This document shows, piece by piece, positions 1 to 6,653 of a stretch of 10,401 nt of DNA. The stretch is from Cloacimonetes bacterium UBA5553 (GTDB lineage Bacteria; Cloacimonadota; Cloacimonadia; Cloacimonadales; Cloacimonadaceae): NCBI GenBank assembly GCA_002425825.1, contig DIMZ01000042.1, positions 1-10,401 of the forward strand, written 5' to 3'. A model generated the notes under the pieces. That model had not been told where the DNA came from, did no database searches, and was given only the letters and a program-made list of their open reading frames with translations. The stretch's first letter is position 1. Each line of letters opens with the position of its first letter. Both the position numbers and the translations under genes were made by a program.

Positions 1-420
1 AATAATAACAGGATTTACTTTACAGCCACTGCTCCCGCTTTTGGCACGGGTTCTCCCGTAACCATTCAATGTGATGCTGCCTATACGCCGGTGGGAAAAT
101 GGCCACATAACAAAGACCCCTGGCACCATTTTGCCCTCACTTATAACCGGGGAGTTGTGAAAGGATACATTAATGGACTGCCAGTTGCCAGAGCTTCAAA
201 CCCACTGCAGTCCATTCATAAACCTGCAGCTTTCCAAAATAAAGGTTTATATCTGGGCAGGGAGTTTTATGGAACAGGGCAGTCAGGTGATGTTTTCAAC
301 CATTTTCGAGGCATGATGGACCAGGTGGGCTTAGTACCACGTACTTTGTCTGATGCAGAAATTGCTGCCTATGTGAATCAGGTTTTAACCCCTACAACTG
401 TACAATACATAAGAGATTAG
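1..420 (+). CDS. C-terminal part of a LamG/concanavalin A-like domain protein (5' end outside window)
   Basis: The reading frame is open from base 1 to a TAG at 418-420, giving the last 139 residues of a longer protein. The visible part looks like the second half of a LamG (Laminin_G_3, concanavalin A-like jelly-roll) domain. There is a WHHFALTY strand at about residues 41-48, followed by a GYINGLPVA hairpin, and near the end FRGMMDQVGLVPRTLSDAEI, which matches the family's closing pattern of a G-x-(I/M)-D strand followed by 'R.LsdaEI'. Such domains usually sit on exported or surface proteins and bind carbohydrate or protein ligands; the ligand here is unknown. An internal GTG at 91 falls in the middle of the fold and is not a credible start. 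The following sensor gene begins 15 bases after the stop, so the two may be cotranscribed, but a functional link is only inferred. Confidence 0.8.
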   Translation, partial: NNNRIYFTATAPAFGTGSPVTIQCDAAYTPVGKWPHNKDPWHHFALTYNRGVVKGYINGLPVARASNPLQSIHKPAAFQNKGLYLGREFYGTGQSGDVFNHFRGMMDQVGLVPRTLSDAEIAAYVNQVLTPTTVQYIRD

Positions 421-435
421 CCGTGGAGGCTTGTA

Positions 436-1404
436 ATGGATAACGAGAAGATTCAATTGCTGTCCTGGTGGGCAATGATTCGATGGTTCATGGTAGTGGT
501 GCTATTTTCCATCGGCTTGTTACACGTCAGCTTTTCTGAAACAATGGTAGGAAGCATATTATTCTTCACCGTTTTTGGCGGTATAGTAGCTCTTAATCTG
601 CTGTTCCAACTGCAGTCCCATGCTCATAAGCAGTGGGTGGTGGTGTTTCAGGTGATGTTAGACATTGTTTTTGCCACTATTGTTGTGCATCTAACGGGAG
701 GGCTAAGCAGTTCCTTCGTTTGGGTGTATTTGATAGGGGTGATAACTGCGGCATTAACCATTAAACAGAATGGCGGATTAATAGCAGGCTTATTGGGAAG
801 CTTTTCGTTACTAATACTAATCCTGCTTTACAGAAACAGCATTCTTAGCCCCACAGAAACCACCAGTATGGACATAGCCGGCTCCACGGTGTATATTCTA
901 TCTTACACCGGGCTATTTTGCGGAGTGGCATTAATAGCTAACTATCTATCCGACCAGTTAGCGTATCAGAAGAACCTAAGAGCTGAGATGGAAGGAGCAC
1001 AAAACAAGCTAAATGAGCTAAGCAAAACGAAAGATGACTTAGACAAGCTGATGCCCATATTGAAAGATGTGGCACACATAGATCACGATATAAACACACC
1101 TCTTTGCATTATTACCCTGTCCCTGGGCAGAGTGAAAAGATATGCTAACGAATACCATAATGAGGGGCTACATAAGTCTAACAACGAGATAATGGAAGCC
1201 GTGAACAAGATTAGCTTAATTCTTAAGCGTTTGCAAGACATGAAGCAAAGCCCTCTATTAGATTATTATGGCACAAAACAATCTGCCGACACGTCTTGCC
1301 CCGAAAGCGAACAGGCTGTATCTGAACTAAAAACACCCTTCATAGAAGCCCATTCCGAAATTAAACAAGTAAAAGATAATGATCCTCCCAAGGAGGCAAC
1401 ATGA
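436..1404 (+). CDS. PilS-like six-TM sensor with HisKA dimerisation/H-box domain but no catalytic ATPase domain
   Basis: The protein has 322 residues, and its ATG is preceded by GGAGG at 425-429. Residues ~13-170 form about six hydrophobic segments. The stretch LDIVFATIVVHLTGGLSSSF (75-94) resembles the membrane sensor of PilS/NtrB-type kinases, which typically carry a similar 'D......h.TGG..SpF' motif. A coiled coil (~173-205) leads into a HisKA-type dimerisation domain with HDINTPL at 217-223. H217 is the expected phospho-accepting histidine and a paired helix follows to ~270. The protein then ends in a polar tail (275-322). No N, G1, F or G2 box of a HATPase_c domain is present, and there is no room for one because the next gene overlaps the stop by ATGA. 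It may be a phosphotransfer protein, a pseudokinase, or a scaffold for the adjacent receiver. The membrane and DHp assignment is fairly secure; the function is inferred. Confidence 0.8.
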   Translation: MDNEKIQLLSWWAMIRWFMVVVLFSIGLLHVSFSETMVGSILFFTVFGGIVALNLLFQLQSHAHKQWVVVFQVMLDIVFATIVVHLTGGLSSSFVWVYLIGVITAALTIKQNGGLIAGLLGSFSLLILILLYRNSILSPTETTSMDIAGSTVYILSYTGLFCGVALIANYLSDQLAYQKNLRAEMEGAQNKLNELSKTKDDLDKLMPILKDVAHIDHDINTPLCIITLSLGRVKRYANEYHNEGLHKSNNEIMEAVNKISLILKRLQDMKQSPLLDYYGTKQSADTSCPESEQAVSELKTPFIEAHSEIKQVKDNDPPKEAT

Positions 1405-2267
1405 ACTCTCGCAAAATAATGGTAGTGGATGATGAACAAAATATCCGCGAGATAATAAGTGAGTTTCTACAGGAAGTAGGATACTCAGTAACCCTTGCTG
1501 TGGACGGTATGGATGCATTGGAAAAGGTTGCCTACGAGCAGTTTGACCTATACATCATAGACGTGTATATGCCGCGCATGGGTGGATTAGACCTCATTAC
1601 CAAGCTAAAAGAGATTCAACCACTGGCGGTTATAGTTGTAACCACAGGCTATTCCAGCATCGATATTGCCATAAAAGCTATTCGAACCGGTGCCTATCAC
1701 TACTTAACCAAGCCAATTCAAGCCGATGAACTGCTAAAAGTAGTAGAGTCTGGCATCCAGCACGCTACCGAACTGGGCGAAACAACCTCTTCCTCAGCAG
1801 ATTCGGTAAGCTCGCAGATTGAGAAGCAAAGCGAAATGCTATTGCTAAGAGGCTTTACCTACGAGCAAGCAAAAGAATTTAAAAGTATCGGCACGGTGGT
1901 GGAATATCAATATGGCGACACAATTCCCCTGAACGAAGATCAAGGCTCTATGATCTTTGTAGAGAACGGCCGAATAAACGTGTATCATAACGATGCCGTG
2001 GTGGAATCCCTGGGCGCGGGTGATGTATGGGGCGAAGAAACCTTTATAAATCCAAATGCTTCCTTCACCATCCTTAAGGCACAAAGCGAGGTTCACATCC
2101 GCCATTTTAAGCGCAAAAAGGTGATGGAGTTCTTTACCTACAACGACGAAACCCTCACCAAGCGATATATGATAAACCTGATTCAGTGCATGTATATGAA
2201 ATGGCGCAGGTCTATCTTCCGCATTGGGCTATATAAAGGCTTTAATACAGAGAAGCCGGCATCATGA
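1401..2267 (+). CDS. Response regulator: receiver domain fused to cyclic-nucleotide-binding-fold domain
   Basis: The protein has 288 residues. The start overlaps the sensor stop (ATGA) and follows AAGGAGG at 1390-1396, indicating translational coupling. Residues 4-120 are a complete CheY-like receiver: acidic pocket D10/D11, phospho-acceptor D54 in IIDVYMPRMGG, T81/T82 switch region and K104 in LTKPI. A Ser-rich linker (~125-140) leads to a Crp-like cNMP-binding beta-roll at ~150-245, with YGDTIPLNEDQGSMIFVENG and GDVWGEE typical of that fold. The canonical phosphate-binding Arg of the cassette is replaced (NPNASFTI, Ala at 220), so cAMP/cGMP binding in the usual way is doubtful. The chain ends ~40 residues after the roll in a basic helix (KWRRSIFR), with no recognisable Crp helix-turn-helix. 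It probably acts by protein contact or allostery rather than direct DNA binding. Its likely upstream partner is the neighbouring H-box protein or the hybrid kinase at 7788. Confidence 0.88.
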   Translation: MNSRKIMVVDDEQNIREIISEFLQEVGYSVTLAVDGMDALEKVAYEQFDLYIIDVYMPRMGGLDLITKLKEIQPLAVIVVTTGYSSIDIAIKAIRTGAYHYLTKPIQADELLKVVESGIQHATELGETTSSSADSVSSQIEKQSEMLLLRGFTYEQAKEFKSIGTVVEYQYGDTIPLNEDQGSMIFVENGRINVYHNDAVVESLGAGDVWGEETFINPNASFTILKAQSEVHIRHFKRKKVMEFFTYNDETLTKRYMINLIQCMYMKWRRSIFRIGLYKGFNTEKPAS

Positions 2268-2288
2268 CAATGGCAGCTTCCTTGATAT

Positions 2289-2344
2289 CATTGCAGATTC
2301 ATTACAGATTCATTGCAGATTTTATCCGTAATGAATCCGTAATA
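2289..2344. repeat. Array of 11-bp units, three direct then two inverted, forming a long imperfect hairpin
   Basis: Three tandem units, CATTGCAGATT (2289-2299), CATTACAGATT (2300-2310) and CATTGCAGATT (2311-2321), differ at one base. After one T come two units in the opposite orientation, TATCCGTAATG (2323-2333) and AATCCGTAATA (2334-2344), whose reverse complements read CATTACGGATA and TATTACGGATT. Bases 2290-2309 can pair with 2324-2343: 18 of 20 positions pair, including one G-U, with two A-C mismatches and a 14-base loop. The array lies in the 136-base gap between the response-regulator gene and the ATPase operon. The 11-bp period is close to one helical turn, so a protein-binding array is possible. 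An attenuator hairpin or a dispersed intergenic repeat are alternatives. No T-run follows, so it is not a standard intrinsic terminator. No convincing -35/-10 pair could be assigned in the gap. Confidence 0.85.
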
Positions 2345-2391
2345 AGTCTGCGGTATATGCAGGGAAACGCACAGAGATTTATGCACATTTT

Positions 2392-2396
2392 GGGAG
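2392..2396 (+). promoter_or_regulatory. Ribosome binding site supporting a TTG start of the ATPase gene
   Basis: GGGAG lies seven bases before TTG at 2404. The next in-frame ATG lies well inside the N-terminal region (residue 49), so the TTG start with this site is preferred. Confidence 0.65.
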
Positions 2397-2403
2397 ATAT
2401 AAA

Positions 2404-3618
2404 TTGAGTTTAAGCTTTGTAGCTCAGCTAATTGCCGCCATACCGGAAAACTTTACCGGCGTGGAGCAATGCGCAGCAATAGACCAATGGCTAACCGACC
2501 ACCCGGATAAAGAAGCAGAATGCCGGGACATTCTGGTATCCTGGCTAATGAAAATGCGTGAGATAAACGCCGCAGATATAGATTTCGGAGCTCCCGGCAT
2601 CGAGGGACAGGTTTGGATGCGCGTATATGGCAGCAAGAAGCCACACTCAAGCCTGGGACACTTTTCACATCAAGAAAGCTCTGCCATAGTCTTAAGCTGG
2701 CTTAGCCCATCCCAAAGGCAGCGATTGTTTAGCCGTAAAGTGGTGGATTTTTCTTTAACCTTTCCGCTGCCTCCGCCTGAGCGGGAAGCACGTTTTCGTG
2801 GCTCGTGCTATTTCGACCGGGGATATTTGGCAACAAACTTCCGCCGTATAAACGATAAACTATACACCATGGACGGCTTGGGAGTTCCCGCTCCCATTGC
2901 CCAGCGCATGAATCTAAAACACGAAAAGGCGGGATTGGTGCTGATAACCGGTATCACCGGCAGCGGTAAATCCACTACATTGGACGCCATTATAGACATG
3001 AACAACCGGGAAAACGCCGGAAACATAGTAATAATCGGTAATCCCATCGAGTATGTGCACGAGTCTAAGTCTTGCCTGGTTCGCCATCGCGAGGTGGGCA
3101 CAGATGTGCTAAGCTTTGAAAGTGGGGCAGTAGAAGCCCTGCGACAAGACCCGGATATAATAGTGGTTGGCGAAATGCGTGATGCCCAGACTATTGCCAC
3201 GGTTTTAGAGATAACCGATAGCGGACACAAATGCTTTACCACGCTGCACACCAGCTCGGCTATCGATAGCATCCATCGCATAATTGCCGAGTTTCCGCCT
3301 GAAGAACAGGAACGTATTAGAAACCGTCTTGCCGACGTGTTGTCTGTTAGCATGAGCCAAAAGCTGGTGCCGACCATTGACGGTAAACTGGTGATGGCAA
3401 AGGAGATACTTGCCACAGATGCCAGTGTGCAGGCTGCCATCAGGAATAAGAACATTGGCGAGATATATCAGATGATGGTGGAAGGCAGAAAATATGGAAT
3501 GTGTACCCTGGAACAAGACCTGCGGGATTTGCAACGAAAGGGACTGATAACTCAGCAAACGGCTGTTAATTATGCCAATAACAAGAAGCGCATGGTGCAA
3601 TTGTTTTCCATGCCCTAA
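2404..3618 (+). CDS. pilT: PilT-family (type IV pilus/type II secretion) hexameric ATPase
   Basis: The protein has 404 residues and a TTG start. A divergent N-terminal ~115 residues precedes the PilT-like segment ARFRGSCYFDRG (129-140) and FRRINDKL. The core has Walker A GITGSGKSTT (183-192), Walker B DPDIIVVGEMRD (249-260) with E257, and the His box GHKCFTTLHTSSA (274-286). The C-terminus carries AIRNKNIGEIYQ (345-356), recalling the AIRNLIRE element of retraction ATPases, then a GMCTLEQDL helix. In the Asp box the usual E-D-P-I-E reads GNPIE (212-216), so the conserved acidic pair is replaced by Gly-Asn; catalysis may be altered. The tetracysteine zinc motif of GspE/PilB assembly ATPases is absent, which favours a PilT/PilU-type motor. 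It would act at the inner membrane and energise pilus retraction or a related movement. It is first in the operon, 20 bases ahead of the PilM-PilN fusion. Family assignment is strong; retraction specificity is inferred. Confidence 0.92.
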   Translation: MSLSFVAQLIAAIPENFTGVEQCAAIDQWLTDHPDKEAECRDILVSWLMKMREINAADIDFGAPGIEGQVWMRVYGSKKPHSSLGHFSHQESSAIVLSWLSPSQRQRLFSRKVVDFSLTFPLPPPEREARFRGSCYFDRGYLATNFRRINDKLYTMDGLGVPAPIAQRMNLKHEKAGLVLITGITGSGKSTTLDAIIDMNNRENAGNIVIIGNPIEYVHESKSCLVRHREVGTDVLSFESGAVEALRQDPDIIVVGEMRDAQTIATVLEITDSGHKCFTTLHTSSAIDSIHRIIAEFPPEEQERIRNRLADVLSVSMSQKLVPTIDGKLVMAKEILATDASVQAAIRNKNIGEIYQMMVEGRKYGMCTLEQDLRDLQRKGLITQQTAVNYANNKKRMVQLFSMP

Positions 3619-3638
3619 GCTCTGGATAGGTAAAGAAT

Positions 3639-5792
3639 ATGAAAAAGCACCCCAAACAGGCATTCGGTATATTCCATGACGGGTTGGCAGTGCGTTTGGT
3701 GCATCTATCGCGGGAGGGTAATGAAGTTTACCTTCAGGCATTGGATCACACCGAACTGGATAAATACTGGTATAAGATTTTGGAAGACCCGTCTGTGTCC
3801 ATGGTGGATTCTCAAACCATGGAAGACAAGGTTACACCAAAGAATGAGCTGGATGTTGACGAGTTTGACAACGATTATGTGGCAAACTATCAGCTTCAAC
3901 CATCCGAGCGGATGCTGTCGTCTTTTGACCTAAAACAGGGTGTGATAGCCGTAAACATCTATGAAGACAATATCCTGAAGGACAATTTCGGAGCCACTTC
4001 AAAAAAAGATGTGATGGCGTTTGTAAAAGCCAAGCTAAGCCCGAAACAGGTGAAGGCAGGTGATTGGCAAACATCTATCATCACTACCGGCGGACACAAG
4101 CAGACCTGGCTGCACAAAGGCACCAATCGCTTGCTGGATATGCTGCGTGACTATCAAAGAACGAACAAATTACCCATGTTCTACCAGCTTGCCGATGCCA
4201 ACGATGTAGCAATTACCGACTATTTCCGCTTAACTCGAGACCACTTACCCGAGCATGATACCCTATTGGTTTATCTGGGGCAAGAGTATCGCAAGGCTTT
4301 CCTTTTCCAAAATGGCGAATGGATGGAAACGCTTAAACTGCAGATAACCCAAAGCATTCCCGAGCCTGAAGTAATAAGCTCAAAACTAGCTCTGGCAATA
4401 GACAGCGAACAACTAAAAGAACCAGATACAATTGTTATCTGTGGAGATTTGGCGAGTGAAGAACTGGTGGACTATATAAAGTCTCAATTCCCTGCTGCCG
4501 AGGTTGAGATGCTCTCTTACCGAAACATCGTGATAGCCTCACCAGACGCCGAGAACATAGATAACCGCCGTCTATCACAATTTGCCATTCCTATTGCCCT
4601 GGCATACAAAGCCCTGTTCATAGACGATACCCGCTTCACTCCCAGTAACTTCCTGCCCTCGCGCATCATTGAAGGGCAAAAGGTGTTCAAAGTAGCCTGG
4701 CACGGATTTATAGTTCTGTTTACCATCTTTGCAGTAGCATTTTTCTTCACCAATCTGCTTATGAAGACGGCACTGTCCATCCGGCAGGAAAAGTCGCTGA
4801 AGAAAGACCTGGAATATAGGCTGGAACTGCGGCGCAAGGAAGCGGAGGAAATTCAGAAGATTAGAACCGAGTTGGATAACCAGGAAAAGAACATACAGGT
4901 TTTGCAAGACCTGTTAAAGGACAAAAATCCTTGGACAGAAGCTCTTAGCATTGCCAATAGAACTTTCTCGGGGCAGGGACTAAGCTGGCTTACAAGCCTG
5001 AAGCTGGACAAAGGTATGCTGCACCTGAATGGGGTAACCACCAAAAGATCGGCGGTGATAGAATTCGCCAATGCCTTCCCCGGTAGTCAAATACGCAAGG
5101 TGAGCCACTCAAGCATCCGGGGAAACAATATCTGGGCTTTTGAGATGGATTCGCCCCTGCCAAAAGTGGATTGGGTAGGCGAGATACAACGTGATGTGGA
5201 AGAGCTGCTGAAGCTTAGACTGTCGGTTGGCGAAGAAAAACCTGCTGAGAAACCCGAAGAAGAAGTAAAGGCTGTGGCAGGTAAGCCCAAACCTCTTGCC
5301 CCACAAGGTCCGCCTCCCGGAAAGAAGACCGATAAAATGGGCAGAGTAATATTACCCGTACTGCCACAAAGCAGTTGCCCAACTCCCAGAGAAGAAACCT
5401 TGGCAGGCGATGGACAGGATGTGAAAGACTATTACACCTTTGTAGCCTCTGCCAATAGAGGGAATATTTGGGAGTATCGTGATATGGGCACCAGATTCCT
5501 TTCCCGACACGCCAGCAGTGAGCTTGCCCCGGCTGTTCGCTGGTGGATGAGCTATCGCTTGTATCTGGATAAAGAATATAGCCTTGCATCTCAGTTCCTG
5601 CTGCCAATGCTGAACAATGACGACCGCTATCTGCCCTATGCCATTATGCTAAAAGCAAGGGTGGACTATGCAAACGGCAACTCGGGATATAAGGATATGT
5701 ACCGGTTATTCAAGAACGATTATGGCCGTCATTCGCTAATCTCACAGGTTAATGCCGATATGGCTCTTATCGAAAAAGGAGAAGTAAAATGA
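3639..5792 (+). CDS. PilM-PilN fusion protein (GspL-like architecture) with C-terminal TPR-like extension
   Basis: The protein has 717 residues. Residues ~8-330 look like a degenerate actin-like PilM fold: a first strand pair FGIFHDGLAVRLVHL (9-23), DTLLVYLGQEYRKAFLFQNG (207-226) where the second phosphate loop should be, IVICGDLASEELVDYI (265-280) resembling the adenosine loop, and FAIPIALAYKAL (315-326) like the PilM end. Glycine-rich nucleotide motifs are degraded, and an acidic insert lies at ~50-80. NFLPSRI (337-343) resembles the INLLP peptide at the start of PilN that binds PilM. A single TM helix (~354-376), a coiled coil (~380-428) and a ferredoxin-like PilN domain (~430-505) follow. 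A Lys/Glu/Pro-rich linker (~533-582) leads to a helical TPR-like tail (~595-715). N-terminal domain in the cytoplasm, the rest in the periplasm. Its stop overlaps the next start. Family similarity is from pattern recognition only, and homology to T2SS GspL is an equally valid description. Confidence 0.78.
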   Translation: MKKHPKQAFGIFHDGLAVRLVHLSREGNEVYLQALDHTELDKYWYKILEDPSVSMVDSQTMEDKVTPKNELDVDEFDNDYVANYQLQPSERMLSSFDLKQGVIAVNIYEDNILKDNFGATSKKDVMAFVKAKLSPKQVKAGDWQTSIITTGGHKQTWLHKGTNRLLDMLRDYQRTNKLPMFYQLADANDVAITDYFRLTRDHLPEHDTLLVYLGQEYRKAFLFQNGEWMETLKLQITQSIPEPEVISSKLALAIDSEQLKEPDTIVICGDLASEELVDYIKSQFPAAEVEMLSYRNIVIASPDAENIDNRRLSQFAIPIALAYKALFIDDTRFTPSNFLPSRIIEGQKVFKVAWHGFIVLFTIFAVAFFFTNLLMKTALSIRQEKSLKKDLEYRLELRRKEAEEIQKIRTELDNQEKNIQVLQDLLKDKNPWTEALSIANRTFSGQGLSWLTSLKLDKGMLHLNGVTTKRSAVIEFANAFPGSQIRKVSHSSIRGNNIWAFEMDSPLPKVDWVGEIQRDVEELLKLRLSVGEEKPAEKPEEEVKAVAGKPKPLAPQGPPPGKKTDKMGRVILPVLPQSSCPTPREETLAGDGQDVKDYYTFVASANRGNIWEYRDMGTRFLSRHASSELAPAVRWWMSYRLYLDKEYSLASQFLLPMLNNDDRYLPYAIMLKARVDYANGNSGYKDMYRLFKNDYGRHSLISQVNADMALIEKGEVK

Positions 5793-6646
5793 CGAATACT
5801 AGAAGAAACACGCTTGTCCTTACTGCCCTCCTGATCGTGCTATCCGGTACTGCCTATTCATTCTACCGCAATCTGCACAAAAAAGCCACTGAGCTAATCG
5901 ACGGTAACAGAACCATGCAGAAGAAGATAGAGGTTTTGGAAAGGCAGATTAGTAATATTGACTCGCTAAAGTTCGAGTATGAAGTAAGAAAAGCCATGGT
6001 GGCAGAGCAAAGCAAGGTGATATTGGCAACTGATAATCCAACCATTACCTATGAGTATATGTTGAGGTTGCTATCCTGGATGAAACGAAGCATAATCTTC
6101 AATTTTGCCATGTCCGACAAAGGAAAAAAGGACACTACCTGGAACGAGTATGTTCTATCCGGACGCTCTAACTACAGAGATGTAGTAGAGCTAACAAAAA
6201 ATCTGGAGCATCAAAGAGCCGTGATAACCATAGAAGAACTGGCAATAGGCTCGGATAACGTTGCCAATAGCGATACGGTGTCTTTCTCTTTGGTGTTCCG
6301 CACTCACTTCAACGACGGAGGAGCCGAGATAGAAAGCCTAAAGCCCAAAAAGATGCCAAGCAAAAGCTTTTATCAGCTATTCCGATCACGTGTGTATGAT
6401 AATCCTCCCCCCATGGAAGATGATCCAACCTTGGTAAGAACCGATTTGGCTACCCTTATCGGTATTGCCGATAACCGCATCTTCCTGCGTGACCATCAGG
6501 GCGTTATAAGAATTCTTGCTCTTAGAGACAAGGTTATGAATGGCTACTTGTATTCAATCGATGCTAAAAAATCCAAAGCAGTCTTTATGCTGGATAAGTA
6601 TGGCATCCCTGAAGAACACACATTGTTTATATCCAGTGGAAAATGA
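5789..6646 (+). CDS. PilO-like inner-membrane protein with PilP/GspC-like C-terminal domain
   Basis: The protein has 285 residues. ATG overlaps the previous stop (ATGA) and follows AAGGAG at 5776-5781. An N-terminal TM helix (~7-25) is preceded by Arg residues, giving a cytoplasmic N-terminus. A coiled coil (~28-78) and a PilO/GspM-type ferredoxin-like domain (~85-172) follow. After a linker containing FRSRVYDNPPP (198-208) comes a beta-rich domain (~218-283): ATLIGIADNRIFLRD, GVIRILALRDKVMNGYLYSI, then a closing strand. This order matches the 'vG.......a.v.d..g.v..v..Gd.....y.v..I' pattern of PilP and the GspC homology region, which bind the secretin. PilO normally ends after the ferredoxin-like domain (~200 residues), so the extra ~90 residues suggest a fused PilP. 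It would sit in the periplasm next to the PilN part of the preceding protein. PilO-like topology is well supported; the PilP assignment is moderately confident. Confidence 0.75.
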   Translation: MTNTRRNTLVLTALLIVLSGTAYSFYRNLHKKATELIDGNRTMQKKIEVLERQISNIDSLKFEYEVRKAMVAEQSKVILATDNPTITYEYMLRLLSWMKRSIIFNFAMSDKGKKDTTWNEYVLSGRSNYRDVVELTKNLEHQRAVITIEELAIGSDNVANSDTVSFSLVFRTHFNDGGAEIESLKPKKMPSKSFYQLFRSRVYDNPPPMEDDPTLVRTDLATLIGIADNRIFLRDHQGVIRILALRDKVMNGYLYSIDAKKSKAVFMLDKYGIPEEHTLFISSGK

Positions 6647-6648
6647 GG
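6645..6648 (+). promoter_or_regulatory. Ribosome binding site fixing the secretin start at ATG 6654
   Basis: GAGG overlaps the upstream TGA stop and lies five bases before ATG 6654. The frame is open further upstream, but only the 6654 start gives an N-terminal signal peptide. Confidence 0.6.
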
Positions 6649-6653
6649 TTCAT

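Noticed and set aside
2289..2344. CRISPR-like array
   Set aside because: Units are 11 bp and contiguous without spacers, and two of the five are inverted, so this is not a CRISPR array.
2268..2403. Intrinsic terminator or sigma-70 promoter in the gap before the ATPase gene
   Set aside because: The hairpin has no following T-run, and no -35/-10 pair with acceptable spacing could be picked out by eye. Either could still exist in a non-canonical form.
2808..3455. 215-residue open frame on the minus strand
   Set aside because: It lies wholly opposite the PilT-like ATPase core with all its motifs. The translation is Ser/Cys-rich with no recognisable domain and no ribosome site was evident, so it is an antisense shadow.
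3205..3741. 178-residue open frame on the minus strand
   Set aside because: It overlaps the 3' end of the ATPase and the start of the PilM-PilN gene in antisense and shows no domain or conserved pattern.
6540..6653. Upstream extension of the secretin gene to an ATG at 6540
   Set aside because: It would overlap the PilO-like gene by 107 bases and bury the signal peptide behind 38 unrelated residues. ATG 6654 has a ribosome site and a proper Sec signal.
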